Assembly: GCA_905221605.1 (NCBI GenBank)
Contig: CAJNDS010000735.1
Coordinates: forward strand, 782,100 to 846,099
DNA from: Symbiodinium natans
Lineage: Eukaryota; Sar; Dinophyceae; Suessiales; Symbiodiniaceae
DNA: 64,000 bases
Reading direction: 5' to 3'
Part shown: positions 51,716-63,440 of the stretch, one piece after another
Numbering within the stretch: the first letter of the stretch is position 1
Layout of the letters: every line of letters begins with the position of its first letter
Translations under genes and position numbers: made by a program
Notes under the pieces: generated by a model
What the model saw: the letters and a program-made list of their open reading frames with translations, nothing else
The model's database searches: none
What the model was told of the DNA's origin: nothing

Positions 51716-52164
51716 CCCTTTGGTGACTTGTGACGAACTTGGGTTCCTGAGCTCAGCCCCCCCCGTTGGGCTGATTTCATGTGGAATGTGACGGTCTCTG
51801 TGGTGGACATGGTTGGGTCTGACGATCAGCCCCCCCTGAGCTCAGCACCCCTAGATCTTCAGACCCAAGCTTGGCTATGATGGCAATGGTTCGGTTTCAT
51901 ATGGAATTTGACGATTCCCCCCCCCTGAGCTCAAGCCTCCCGGTTGGTTCGAACCTCGTGTTGCGGCAGGCGCGGCCCTGCCCAGGTCGGACAGATTTCG
52001 GATTTTGAGTCTGCTGACATGACAGTTTTGTGTCAGCTGACTTGCAAGCTTCCTATAGGATGGCTCAAAGCCATGACGCGGCGTGACATGGAGGTGGATG
52101 AGGAATCGGTGAAGTCCGAGCAGCTAGCCAGAGGAAAGCCGGCTGACTCAGAATTTTTTTATTT
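51716..52164. other. unique centre of the foldback element
   Basis: About 450 bp not repeated elsewhere in the window. A 77-codon open frame (51944-52177) has no recognisable motif. Contains GGTTCGAACC, the core of a tRNA B box, but no tRNA fold. Confidence 0.6.
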
Positions 52165-53160
52165 GGCCTTTTTGTAGACGACCGTCTTAGGATCAAGTTT
52201 TTGATTTGGGCTGTTTTTGGAGAAGCAACACCTTTTTCTTGGTTTCTTGTACGACTTTCTTAGGGTCAAATTTCTGATTTGGGCTGTTTTGGGGAAGCAA
52301 CTCCTTCTTGTTGGTCTGCTGTACGACCTTCTTAGGATCAAATTCTTGATTTGGGCTGTTTTGGGGAAGCAACTCTTTTTTCCTGCTCTCTTCCACCACC
52401 TTCTTGGGGTCTAATTCTTGATTTGGGCTGTTTTGGAGAAGCAACTCCTTTGTCCTGGTCTCTTCTGCGACCTCTTTCGGGTCAAATGTTTAGATTGGGC
52501 TATTTTGGAGACCACGGTGAGAGTACGGGAGACACTGTCTACAGTTTTTTCTATGACCTTCTTAGGGTCAAATTATTGATTTGGGTTTTTTTAGAGAAGC
52601 AATTCCTTGTTCCTGGTCTCTTCCACGACCTTCTTAGGATCATCTTTTTACTTGGGCTGTTTGGCGAAGCAACTCCTTTTCCCGCTCTCTTCCACGACCT
52701 TCTTAGGATCAAATTTTTGATTTGGGCTGATTTGGATAAGCAACTCCTTTTTCTTAGGCTCTTCCACGACCTTCTTAGCATCAATTTGTTGATTTGGCTG
52801 TTTTGCAAAAGCAACTCCTTTTTCTTGGTCTCTTCTACGACCTTCTCAGGGTCAAATTTCTGATTTGGGCTGTTTTGGTGAAGCAACTCATTTTTCCTGC
52901 TCTCTTCCACGAAGTTCTTAGGAGCAAATTTTTTATTTGGCTGTTTTGGGGAAGCAACTCCATTTGCCTGGTCTCTTCTACGACCTTCTTAGGGTCATTT
53001 TTGTTTGATTTTGCTGTTTTGGAGAAGCAACTCCTTTGTCCTGGTCTCCTGTAAATGTACGACCTTCCTAGGATCACATTTTTGATTTGTGCTGTTTGTG
53101 GAGAAGCAACTCCTTGTCCTGGTCTCTTCTGCGAGCTTCTTAGGATCTTTTGATTGACCT
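52165..53160. repeat. 72-bp tandem repeat, right arm (inverted)
   Basis: About 14 units, the reverse complement of those at 50320-51715. Confidence 0.92.
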
Positions 53161-53735
53161 GGAACAAGGAGTTGCTTCTATGGATGAGTTTTGCGCCCGC
53201 CCCGCCCCCTTTCACCTTTGAGTTCTATGCGCATCAAAAAAATCTCCTGGTAAAAATCACAACAGGAAAAATCACGCTGTAACTTCTACGCCGTCTCCTT
53301 ACAAAACCAAAGCCATTTTCGACGATTAAACAGCGAACTCAAGTTAACTTGTCTTAACCTGTATCTTCTTGCAATATAAACCCTTAACAACTTAACACGA
53401 GTTAGCATAAACGATCAAAAATCACATAAAAACATCAGCAATTAACATAAGCTATGACTACTCATTATTGCTTGCAACTGACTTATATCCAAAAACGCAG
53501 ATTCTCCGTAGGGTTTAGGTGGTTCTGGGTTGAAACGATAGTTACCCACCCTACCAAAACCCCAAAGGCTTCTGCAAAACAAAGGGGCGCAAGAAAGGCG
53601 GCACTGTCACCAGCGCCTTCAAGACACTTTCACAGCGTCTGAGTGTTGCACCGTCACCAGCGCTTTGTTTAAGGGTCACACTTTCAGCAGCGTGCCCTAG
53701 ATGTGGCAGCAGCACTTTCGCGGCAGCGCCTTTAG

Positions 53736-53896
53736 ATAGACCTTAGGGTTTAGGGTTTAGGGTTTAGGGTTTAGGGTTTAGGGTTTAGGGTTTAGGGTTT
53801 AGGGTTTAGGGTTTAGGGTGTCGGGTTTAGGGTGTCGGGTTTAGGGTTTAGGGTTTAGGGTTTAGGATTTAGGGTTTAGGGTTTAGGGTTTAGGGG
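53736..53896. repeat. TTTAGGG tract in the right foldback arm
   Basis: About 20 near-perfect units. The equivalent site in the left arm (49738-49757) has only about two, in complement. Confidence 0.95.
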
Positions 53897-54236
53897 CCTC
53901 TTGAGACTTGCAAAGCTAACTTGGAGTCCTGTTCAAACACAGGCTTGAAAAGAGTTGGGTCCAATTGAGTTTCCGAACCCGAGGAGCCGGCCTCAAAGTC
54001 TAGGCCTTAGATCTTAATTAGCCCCAGGCCCTAAAGCCCTTGAGAGCGCACAAAAAAAGAGATGGAAGTAGCAACATTGGTGTGTATGTATGTATACACA
54101 TATAGACAAATATGTGTGTGAGCTCGATCATTTTCAAGCTCGCCAAAAATGCAGTCGCACGCTCCTGATGTTTTTGAGCCCCGCAGAAAAGACACAGAAG
54201 CCATGAGAAAAGGCACAGATGCCCAGAAAACCGCTT

Positions 54237-57200
54237 GCCATGGAGCGGGAAGGGCGGAGGGGGCGGAGCGGGAAGGGCGGAAAGGGCGGAGGGGGCGGGG
54301 AGGGCGGAGAGGGCGGGCATGCCCTGGGACCCTTTAAAGTCAGCTGATAGGGTCCAAAGCCGTGAAGCCATGGGAGCCATGGGGCGGGATGGGACCATGG
54401 AGCCATGGGGCCATGAGCCATTAAGGGTGAGAGAAAGGTCCAGGGACTGGAGCGCCATGGAGCGGGAAGGGCGGAGGGGGCGGAAAGGGCGGAAAGGGCG
54501 GAGGGGGCGGGGAGGGCGGAGAGGGCAGGCATGCACTGGGACCCTTTAAAGTCAGCTGATAGAAAGCCGTGAAGCCATGGGAGCCATGGGGCGGGATGGG
54601 ACCATGGAGCCATGGGGCCATGAGCCATTAAGGGTGAGAGGCATGGGCCATGAGGCCATGGGGGGGGTAAAGGAAGGGCAGAGGTGGCGGGAAGGCGGAG
54701 GAAAAGGTCCAGGGACATGAGGCCGTGGGAGCCATGGGGCATGGGACCAATGAAGCCAGGAGCGCCGTGGGGGGAAGGGCGGAGGGGGCGGGAACCATAT
54801 GGAGCGCCATGGAGCGGGAAGGGCGGAGGGGGCGGAGCGGGAAGGGCGGAGGGGGGCGGAAAGGGTGGAGGGGCGGGGAGGGCGGAGAGGGCGGGCATGC
54901 ACTGGGACCCTTTAAAGTCAGCTGAGAGGGCCCCAAGGTGGAGCCATGGGGCCATGGAGCCATGGAGCGCCATGGAGCGGGAAGGGCGGAGGGGGCGGAA
55001 AGGGCGGAAAGGGCGGGAGGGGGGCGGGGAGGGCGGAGAGGGCGGGCATGCACTGGAAAGTCAGCTGATAGGGTCCAAAGCCGTGAAGCCATGGGAGCCA
55101 TGGGGCGGGATGGGACCATGGAGCCACGGGGGGCCATGAGCATTAGGAAGGGCAGAGGCGGCGGAGAAGGCGGATGAAAAGGTCCAGACGGTGGGAGAAG
55201 CCATGGAGCGCCATGGGGCGGTTGAGGGTGAGAGGCATGGAGCCATGAGGCCATGGGGGGGCAAGGAAGGGCAGGGCGGATGATAAGGTCTGAAGCCGGG
55301 CAGGATGGGACCATGGGGCCATGGGACCATGGAGCCATGGAGCGCCGTGGAGCGGGAGGAAAGGGCGGAGGGGGCGGGGAGGGCGGAGATGCACTGGACC
55401 CTTTAAAGTCAGCTGAGGGTCCAAAGCCGTGAAGCCATGGGAGCCATGGGGCGGGATGGGACCATGGAGCCATGGGGCCATGAGCCATTAGGAAGGGCAG
55501 AGGCGGCGGAGAAGGCGGAGCAAGGACGTGAGGCCGTGGGAGCCATGGGGCATGGGACCAATGAAGCCATGGAGCGCCATGGGGCGGGAAGGGCGGAGGG
55601 GGCGGGAACCATATGGAGCGCCATGGAAGGGCGGAGGGGGCGGAGCGGGAAGGGCGGAAAGGGCGGAAAGGGCGGAGGGGGCGGGGAGGGCGGAGAGGGC
55701 GGGCATGCACTGGGACCCTTTAAAGTCAGCTGATAGGGTCCAAATGGGAGCCATGGGGCGGGATGGGACCATGGAGCCATGGGGCCATGAGCCATTAAGG
55801 GTGAGAGAAGGCGGAGGAAAAGGTTCAGGGACATGAGGCCGTGGGAGCCATGGGGCGGGATGGGACGGGAGAAGCCAGGAGCGCCATGGGGCGGGAAGGG
55901 CGGAGGGGGCGGGAACCATATGGAGCGCCATGGAGCGGGAAGGGCGGAGGCGGGAAGGGCGGAGGGGGCGGAAAGGGCGGAAAGGGCGGAAAGGGCGGAG
56001 GGGCGGGGAGGGCGGAGAGGGCGGGCCCTTTAAAGTCAGCTGAGAGGGTCCAAGGTGAAGCCATGGGAGCCACGGCGGGATGGGCCATGGGGCCATGAGC
56101 CATTGAGGGTGAGAGGCATGGGGCCATGAGGCCATGGGGGGGCAAAGGAAGGGCAGAGGCGGCGGAGAAGGCGGATGATAAGGGCTGAAGCCGGGCGGGA
56201 TGGGACCAATGAAGCCAGGAGCGCCATGGGGCGGGAAGGGCGGAGGGGGCGGGAACCATATGGAGCGCCATGGAGCGGGAAGGGCGGAGGGAGCGGAGCG
56301 GGAAGGGCGGAGGGGGCGGAAAGGGCGGAAAGGGCGGAGGGGCGGGGAGGGCGGAGAGGGCGGGCATGCACTGGGACCCTTTAAAGTCAGCTGAGAGGGT
56401 GCCAAGGTGAAGTTATGGGAGCCATGGGGCGGGATGGGACCATGGAGCCATGGGGCCATGAGCCATTGAGGATGAGAGGCATGGGGCCATGAGGCCATGG
56501 GGGGGCAAAGGAAGGGCAGAGGCGGCGGAGAAGGCGGATGATAAGGTCTGAAGCCGGGCGGGATGGGACCATGGGGGGAGCCATGGAGCGCCATGGAGCG
56601 GAGGGGGCGGAAAGGGCGGAAAGGGCGGAGGGGGCGGGGAGGGCATGCACTGGGACCCTTTAAAGTCAGCTGATAGGGTCCAAAGCCGTGAGAGCCATTA
56701 GGAAGGGCAGAGGCGGCGGAGAAGGCGGATGAAAAGGTCCAGACGTGAGGCGTGGGAGAAGCCATGGAGCGCCATGGGGCGGTTGAGGGTGAGAGGCATG
56801 GGGCCATGAGGCCATCTGGGACCCTTTAAAGTCAGCTGATAGGGTCCAAAGCCGTGAAGCCATGGGAGCCATGGGGCGGGATGGGACCATGGAGCCATGG
56901 GGCCATGAGCCATTTGGAAGGGCAGAGGCGGCGGAGAAGGCGGATGAAAAGGTGCAGAGACGTGAGGCCGTGGGAGCCATGGGGCATGGGAACAATGAAG
57001 CCATGGAGCGCCATGGGGCGGGAAGGGCGGAGGGGGCGGGAACCATATGGAGCGCCATGGAGCGGGAAGGGCGGAGGGGGCGGAGCGGGAAGGGCGGAGG
57101 GGGCGGAAAGGGCGGGCGGGGAGGGCGGAGAGGGCGGGCATGCACTGGGACCCTTTAAAGTCAGCTGATAGGGTCCAAAGCCGTGAAGCCCATGAGCCAT

Positions 57201-57640
57201 TAAGGGTGAGCGGCATGGGGCCATGAGGCCATGGGGGGTAAAGGAAGGGCAGAGGCGGCGGAGAAGGCGGAGGAAAAGGTCCAGGGACATGAGGCCGTGG
57301 GAGCCATGGGGCATGGGACCAATGAAGCCAGGAGCGTCATGGGGCGGGAAGGGCGGAGGGGGCGGGAACCATATGGAGCGCCATGGAGCGGGAAGGGCGG
57401 ATGGGGCGGAGCGGGAAGGGCGGAGGGGGCGGAAGGGCGGAGGGGGCGGGGAGGGCGGAGAGGGCGGGCAGGCACTGGGACCCTTTAAAGTCAGCTGATA
57501 GGGTCCAAAGCCGTGAAGCCATGGGAGCCATGGGGCGGGATGCAGCCATGGGGCCATGAGCAGTGCGGGCGGGAAGGGGGAAGGGCAGAGCCAGCGGAGG
57601 GGGCGGGCATGCACTGGGGCCCTTTAAATTCAGCTGATAG
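54237..57640. repeat. GC-rich satellite array, right part
   Basis: The same monomers and the same orientation as 45450-49386, with many internal deletions. Confidence 0.93.
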
Positions 57641-58250
57641 GGTGGGGCCGCCACGAGCCCTTGGAGACCACGGCGCCATGAGAAGGGCAGTGCGGGCGGG
57701 AAGGGCGGAGCAAGCGGAGGGGGCGGGCATGCACTCGGGCCCTTTAAAATTCAGCTCAGGGTCCAAGGGCCTGGGGCCATGGGACCATGCAGCCATGGGG
57801 CCATGAGCCCTTGAGGCCATGAGAAGCAGTGCGGGCGGGAAGGGCGGAGCCATGGAGCCATGGAGCCGTACGCCCTTCAGGACCATGGGGCCATGAGAAG
57901 AGCCGTACGGGCGGGAAGAGTGGAGCAAGCGGAGCAAGCGGAGGGGGCGGCAGCCCATGGGGCCATAGGAAGGGACCCATAGGCAGGGTGTATGTGGGGG
58001 TGGGAGTCGGGGTGGGGGTGAGGAGGGTACGCCCTTGGGGACCATGCGGCCATGAGAAGGGCAGTACGGGCGGGAAGAGCGGAGCAAGCGGAGGAGCCAT
58101 GAGCGGGGTGGGCGGGCAGCAAGGGCAGTGCGGGCCATAGGCGAGGTGGGCGGAGCGGGCGCGAAGAGCGTAGCATGGGATGGGCAGGGTGTGTGTGGGG
58201 GTGGAGGGGGGGAAGGGAAGGGGCCATGCACTAAAGCCCCTAGAGCGGAC
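57641..58250. repeat. degenerate edge of the GC-rich satellite
   Basis: GGGCGGGAAGGGCGGAGC and GGCCATGAGAAGGGCAGT blocks with increasing divergence. No gene. Confidence 0.8.
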
Positions 58251-58337
58251 AAAAATGGGTCTTCACTGACGCCGCCCCGCTGCTGCTGGGGTCGGCGGAT
58301 ATTTATATTTATATTTATTTCTATTTTTAGGGTTTAA

Positions 58338-59260
58338 TTCCTAAAGTCTGGTTTTGCTTTTTCCAGCGGGTGCATGTAGCGCTGCGCACGCTGTTTCAGC
58401 CCTGTCCCGATCTGAGCCTTGTGCGGGCAGGGCTGCAAAGAGCTGGAGTTTTGGCAGCGATTCCTTCACCAAAACTAGCCTGAGAAAAGGTCGCGGGGGG
58501 GGGAGCCCTTCATCATCAAAATCGGGGCGTGCTTGTTTGTCTCACAGATTGGTTTGGGTTACCGTAGGGGTACCGCTGCCCCTCGACCAGGCCAGCGTCC
58601 CGACCGCTTGGCATCCCTCGTCGGCCGTAACAGTTACCGTCGACACAACGGTTTGGGGTTACCGCAGGGGTACCGCGGGCCAGCGTCCCGTTCGAATTTC
58701 AGTCCCAAGAGGTTCAGAAATGGTCGGGAGAAGCGCGAAAAAGCTCAGAAATGGTCTGTGGACAAATGGTCTGGGAGAAGCCCAAAAAGCTGGTTTGGGA
58801 GAAGCGAAAACGGCCCAGAAATGGTCTGGGAGAAGCCCGAAAAAGGCGCAGACATGGTTTGGGAGAAGCCCCAAAAGGCTCAGAAATGGTCTGGGAGAAG
58901 CCCATCAAGCCAGAAATAGAAGCCCACAAAAGCTCAGAAATGTTGTAGACATGGTCTGGGAGAAGCCCAAAAAGGCCCAAGAAAGGGGCGCGGGGGGGGG
59001 AGGGGGGGAGGGGGTAGGGGGGGGAAGGGTGCACCGGCAAATTGTCTTGGGTTACGGGTCTTTGCCCTTTAACACTCAAAGGCTCGAGCGCCTTGACAGC
59101 CAGTGTGGGCCTTGCCTTGCCGTAAAGCGTCCCCCAGCTTTAGCTGGGCTGCACGTTCAGTGCTCTCAGGTCGCTCGCGAAGCTCGGACAGGGACTCAAG
59201 GGGACGCAGGTTGAGATGCGATGAGGTCTTGGGGACTCTAAGCTCGATCTACGCTGAACG
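58338..59260. repeat. ~32-bp minisatellite and flanks, no gene called
   Basis: 58720-58990 holds about eight units of AAATGGTCTGGGAGAAGCCC plus a variable A-rich part. Two diverged copies of 'ggtttgggttaccgtagggg' lie upstream at 58548 and 58651. A 286-codon frame crosses the block but changes character with the repeats. Confidence 0.75.
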
Positions 59261-59515
59261 AGTTTGCTGACTCGAGCGCAGTCGAGTGATCTGAAAATTC
59301 AGGCATCGGCTGGAACGAAGCCAAAAGCATAGTCCGCAGCTCACTTTTCACTCGAGCAAAACAAACCCCACATCATGCCGCATACACTTATGTATGTGCA
59401 CATTAATTTCTATTGACATGTTATGTTCATACTTCTACTAATTATGTATACATCTCTTGTAATACCCTCCAACTCACTAGTGAGCAAATGGTTCAGGGTT
59501 TTGCCTACCACCCCC

Positions 59516-59627
59516 CTGGTTCTAAGCAGGGAATGACGGAATTAGGGCCCTATATACATACATACATATATACCCTTCAAGGGCTTATGTAGGGTACCTC
59601 ATTCCCTCATTCCCTACTAAGAACTAG
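59516..59627. mobile_element. family I hairpin element
   Basis: CTGGTTCTAAGCAGGGAATG and CATTCCCTACTAAGAACTAG inverted ends. It lies 20 bp before the exon at 59647. Confidence 0.8.
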
Positions 59628-59646
59628 CCAGACCAGGACCATGCAG

Positions 59647-59672
59647 GTTCTGGATTTCGATCTGCCGGGCCG
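59647..59672 (+). CDS. short exon with canonical GTAAGC donor
   Basis: ATGCAG|G at one end and GGCCG|GTAAGC at the other; reads 'VLDFDLPG'. Confidence 0.4.
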
Positions 59673-59791
59673 GTAAGCCCTGAACCCTTCGTGTGTCGGG
59701 GTTAGGGTTTAGAGTTTAGGGTTGAGGGCTTAGGGCTTAGGGTTCGGGCTTCCGGCAAAAAGACCCAGCGCTGAACAAATGCCTTTGCCAG

Positions 59792-59878
59792 GAATGGCCC
59801 GTCAAGCCTTCCGGCGCGGGCTCCTCCAGCGTCTCTAACGTGAACGCTGTCCCAAAAGCGGGGCTTGGCGTGTTGATG
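59792..59878 (+). CDS. internal exon
   Basis: 29 codons ('EWPVKPSGAGSSSVSNVNAV') from TTTGCCAG|G to TTGATG|GTACCT. Phase 0 at both ends. Its phase does not fit the exon at 59647, so they may not be adjacent exons. Confidence 0.5.
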
Positions 59879-59884
59879 GTACCT

Positions 59885-60433
59885 AGGGCACCCTAAATAC
59901 CCTTAAATTCGGGGGACTGCCCGAACTCTTGTGTATCGGTCTCCCTTGTAAGGGTATCCTGGGCCCTAACCCCTTAAGCCTTAATAACCCTAAACCCTAT
60001 CATTTGGGGGACTCAGGGATTCATGTGCCAGGGTACATGCCTCGAGCTCCTTTCTCAAGGTCAGTGTCCTTTTCAGGATGCTTCTCGGGGGCACTCCAGA
60101 ACCTCAAGGGTTTAGGGTTTAGGGTCTAGGGTTTAGGGTTTAGGGTTTAGGGTTTAGGGGTTAGGGGTTAGGGGTTTAGGGCTTAGGGTTCCTTAGACCC
60201 TTAGCCCTGAAGACCCTCGACGCGCAACCCCATTTCGGGAAATCGCAATCCTAAGCACTGAAACCCTGGAACCCTAGACCTTACCCCCTAAACCCCTAAA
60301 CCCTAAACCTAGACCCTAGACCCTATACCTTACACTCCTAGGATCTATCTATGAAGGAAGCCACGTTCCCTGTCTGCTCGAGTTTTGGGCTTCCTTTTGA
60401 GAACCCTAAACTGGGCTAGGGCTTTAGGGTTTA
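59885..60433. other. no gene recognised
   Basis: TTTAGGG units at about 60110-60190 and unassigned DNA. A short open piece at 60351-60404 ('MKEATFPVCSSFGLPFE') could be an exon. Confidence 0.4.
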
Positions 60434-60531
60434 AAGGCCCTAAACCCTGAACCCTAAACCCTAAACCCTAAACCCTAAACCCTAAACCCTAAACCCTAAA
60501 CCCTAAACCCTAAACCCTAAACCCTAAACCT
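60434..60531. repeat. CCCTAAA tract
   Basis: About 13 near-perfect units. Confidence 0.95.
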
Positions 60532-60722
60532 AGTCTAACGTTGGAGCTGAAGCCATGGGCCCTGAGTATGGGCCCTTAGCCTTGTTGAATAAATGTAGCG
60601 TACATAAGGGAAATATATCAAGGGACCCACATGAAGGGCCCGTACTATTGGAACCCTACAGTCAGCGTTTGAGAACCCTAAACTTATCGGGTTTAGGTTA
60701 GGGTTTAGGGTTTAGGGTTTAG

Positions 60723-60834
60723 GGGGTTCGAGGGGGGGTATGTAACCCAAGGTTCCCTAATACTCCCCACAACTCCCTAAGGCTCCCTAAGCTTCCCTAA
60801 GGTTTGCTAGGCACCTGCCCTCCTTGAACCCCCC
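60723..60834. mobile_element. family J element, complete
   Basis: GGGGGTTCGAGGGGGG and CCTCCTTGAACCCCCC inverted ends, with 'aaggttccctaatactcccc' inside. Confidence 0.75.
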
Positions 60835-61231
60835 TCCCTTAAGAACACGATAAGAAATTCAGAACCTCAACCGTTGAGGTTTTTGAGGTGTAGGGTGGAA
60901 GGTTTAGGGTTTAGGGTTTAGGGTTTTAGGTTTAGGCTTTAGGGTTTAGGGTATGTAGGGTGTGAGGTTTAGAGTTCATGGAACTTCGGAGGAGAATCCA
61001 AGGACATGCTGTGGAGTACGGGGTCTCAGGCACAGCCAAGAGCATGGCTACATTCGGGTATGGGGTTCAGGGTTTAGGGTTTAGGGCTTAGGGCTCAGGG
61101 TAGCCCAAAAGAAGGCCTCTTAAAAGGGTACCCTTATAGAATTACACCTGGCCAACCAAGTTAGGGTTCTCCGGTAAACCTACAGTACCCTACATACCCT
61201 TGCGTGCCTCAAGCAGGGCTTAGGACTTCGG

Positions 61232-61350
61232 GCTTAGGGCTTAGGGTTTGGGGTTTAGGGCTTAGGGTTTAGGGTTTAGGGTTTAGGGTTTAGGGTTTAG
61301 GGTTTAGGGTTTAGGGTTTAGGGTTTAGGGTTTAGGGTTTAGGGTTTAGG
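61232..61350. repeat. TTTAGGG tract
   Basis: Degenerate, then perfect TTTAGGG units; a second perfect tract lies at 61480-61560. Confidence 0.95.
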
Positions 61351-61597
61351 GCTTGCTTGTTGCGGTACATAGCTTCCTCTAGGTACACGGGGTTGGGGGT
61401 AAGTCCCTCTTTGTGCTTTTGGGTTTGCTATTCAGGGTCTAGGGTTTCGGGTTTGGGGTTTAGGGGCTTGAGAGTGTAGGGGGTTTAGGGTTTAGGGTTT
61501 AGGGTTTAGGGTTTAGGGTTTAGGGTTTAGGGTTTAGGGTTTAGGGTTTAGGGTTTAGGGATAGGGCGATGCCTAAAAGAATCAAGATTCAAGCCAG

Positions 61598-61661
61598 GGT
61601 GCCGTCCACAGGCAGTTGGGCGAAGCCCAGCTCAAGGTGCAAATGCTTGCTGGTTTCATGG
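61598..61661 (+). CDS. internal exon
   Basis: After AAGCCAG the frame reads 'AVHRQLGEAQLKVQMLAGFM' to ATGG|GTTTAG, with the donor supplied by the telomere repeat. Confidence 0.45.
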
Positions 61662-61739
61662 GTTTAGGGTTCAGGCTTCAGGCTTCAGGGTTTAGGGTTT
61701 AGGGTTTAGGGTTTAGGGTGTAGGGTTTAGGGTTTAGGG

Positions 61740-62345
61740 TTTGGGGGGGGGGGGGGGGGCGATATGCGCTTTTGAACTGCGTAGAGTTCTCATATGGGAG
61801 GTCCCTGGTAGGGCCCCTCGTGTACTGAGAGAAACGCTGCGTAGCCACCGTCGAACCTTCACTCTTACCGCGTGGTTCTCTGTTTAGGGTTTAGGGTTTA
61901 GGGTTGAGGGTTGAGGGTTTAGGGTTTAGGGCAAGGACCTCCAAAAAGGGACCCGAACTTGGAAGACCACCCATCTTTTTGAGCCTCTTCCCCCCCTATG
62001 AGATGCCTTTTATAATGGACTATATGGTTGAGGGTTTCGTGTAGGTCATCAGAAGCATGGTCATTGTCGTCACGGTACTAAGAGTATTCAAGAGTATTCT
62101 TAGTAAAACGTACGACCCTGCAGAGGACCTTGTAATCCAGATGTTGGGTTTACATGGTCTGTTTGAACCAAGTTTTAATGGATGAACGAGTTCACGGATG
62201 CACGCAATTTTCTTGATCTGCCTATTAGGTCCATAAACCCAACACCGCAAACCCTCGCAACGACGTCGAAATTTCAGGATACATCGCCAGAAGGTGCAAA
62301 AACAGATGATCAGAGATGTCAAGCTGTGCCCGGATCTTTTTCTCG
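61740..62345. other. unassigned; G run and an open - strand frame
   Basis: A G run at 61742-61760. The - strand is open over 62020-62322 (100 codons, Arg/Leu-rich), but I see no motif and cannot support a gene. Confidence 0.4.
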
Positions 62346-62571
62346 TGTGTTTAGGGTTTAGGGTTTAGGGTTTAGGGTTTAGGGTTTCGGGCTGGTGAGT
62401 TGATAGCCCACAGCTAATTGAGAGTTATTTGTGGGTCGTCGACATTTAATCGTAAAATGTCGTGCGTCGTTAAGCTTGTTGAAGAGCGCATTCAAAGTTG
62501 GCCGTCGACAGTTGATATCAAACCGTTAGAGGTTAACAATGAACTCTTCAATGCTTACGAGTTCATGGTTA

Positions 62572-62684
62572 CTAGGATGCCCAGTAGTACCCTTGTTCCC
62601 TTTTTTTGGGGGGTTAGGTTCCCTTATAAACCCCTTTAAGCAAAAAGGGTACCCTTGTTAATCCTGGGTTACTGAGCATCCTAG
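62572..62684. mobile_element. family C element
   Basis: CTAGGATGCCCAGTAG and CTGAGCATCCTAG ends. 'ggtta' on both sides may be a target duplication. Confidence 0.82.
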
Positions 62685-62897
62685 GTTAGTAGCGAAGCTT
62701 AAAGCCCTACGAGTTAAGAGTCAGTAGTTCACAGTAACAAGCACACCAGTTCACGGTTCATGGTGAACCATTAATAGAGAACTAAATAGGCGAAGTTAAC
62801 AGTCAAGAGCTAATCCTTTCATAGCTGTTCTCACCCTAAACCCTAAATCCTAAACCCTAAACCTAGACCCATTCCTTCTGAGCCGGAAGTGTGAAAG

Positions 62898-62955
62898 GAG
62901 GAGGAGGAGGAGGAGGAGGAGATCTCGGAGGATGTGCGGCGGCGCTGTGTGGGCC
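62898..62955 (+). other. possible exon with an acidic run
   Basis: After GTGAAAG the frame is GAG repeated, then 'ISEDVRRRCVGP'. CCCTAAA lies on both sides. Confidence 0.35.
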
Positions 62956-62959
62956 CTAC

Positions 62960-63346
62960 TTGAAGGTTCTTGTCCCTAAACCCTAAACCCTAAACCCTAA
63001 ACCCTAAACCCTAAACCCTGAGGGCTTATTAGGAGGGGCCCCTAGAAGGGAAGCCTTCATCTTGTAACCCCTCTATGTACCTTGTATAGTCCCTAGTTTT
63101 ACCTAAGCAGCCCCGAAACAGCCCCTAAATGATCCCGAGGGTCCCTTGCAAGGGTTCCTCCTTTAGTCCCTTCAGCATGGGCACATAAGTGATCCCTTCC
63201 CCGAACCCTAAACCCTAAACCCTAAACCCTAAACCCTAAACCCTAAACACTAAACCGTATAAGGGGCGAGTTGCTTCCATCTTTGCTCGCCGTGGACGAT
63301 AAGGGCTCGTAGCTTCACATGCCCCAATGCAGGGTATGTAGAAAAA
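62960..63346. other. CCCTAAA tracts and unassigned DNA
   Basis: CCCTAAA tracts at 62972-63019 and 63203-63248 enclose unassigned DNA. No gene seen. Confidence 0.6.
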
Positions 63347-63440
63347 GGTCGGAGCAATGACTAATACTATTCCCTTCTAGTCCCTTACCACCATAAGCCC
63401 CCCAAACCCTGTTCCAATCATTCAGGCCCCTTTTTTAATA
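63347..63440. mobile_element. family H element, left half
   Basis: 'aggtcggagcaatgactaat', 'cccttctagtcccttacc' and 'aatcattcaggcccc' match the family H left half. Confidence 0.6.

Larger units (their letters stand above)
49387..54236. mobile_element. 4.85-kb foldback element with long inverted arms
   Basis: Inverted ends AAGCGG(C/T)TTTCTGGGCAT at 49387 and 54236. The outer ~900-bp arms (49387-50290 and 53160-54236) are about 90% alike by eye. They continue inward as a 72-bp tandem repeat in opposite orientation on the two sides. GCCA at 49383-49386 and 54237-54240 is duplicated from the satellite, which continues in the same orientation on both sides. There is no transposase. The right arm has an extra 160 bp of TTTAGGG (53736-53896). 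Confidence 0.88.

Noticed and set aside
51940-51990. A tRNA gene at the GGTTCGAACC word
   Set aside because: No A box, anticodon stem or acceptor stem can be formed around it.
50320-53160. Possible CRISPR-like or coding arrays in the 72-bp repeats
   Set aside because: The units are contiguous without unique spacers, mirror each other in an inverted element, and their frames are repeat artefacts in a eukaryotic setting.
45253-57654. Many long open frames (up to 846 codons) in the GC-rich array
   Set aside because: They exist in several frames and both strands of a low-A/T satellite, follow the monomer structure, and show no domain.
58354-59214. A 286-codon gene
   Set aside because: Half of the frame is a 32-bp minisatellite, and composition changes abruptly at repeat borders; there is no motif or splice context.
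62020-62322. A 100-codon - strand gene
   Set aside because: No recognisable motif, no matching exon nearby, and the other strand is not clearly excluded.
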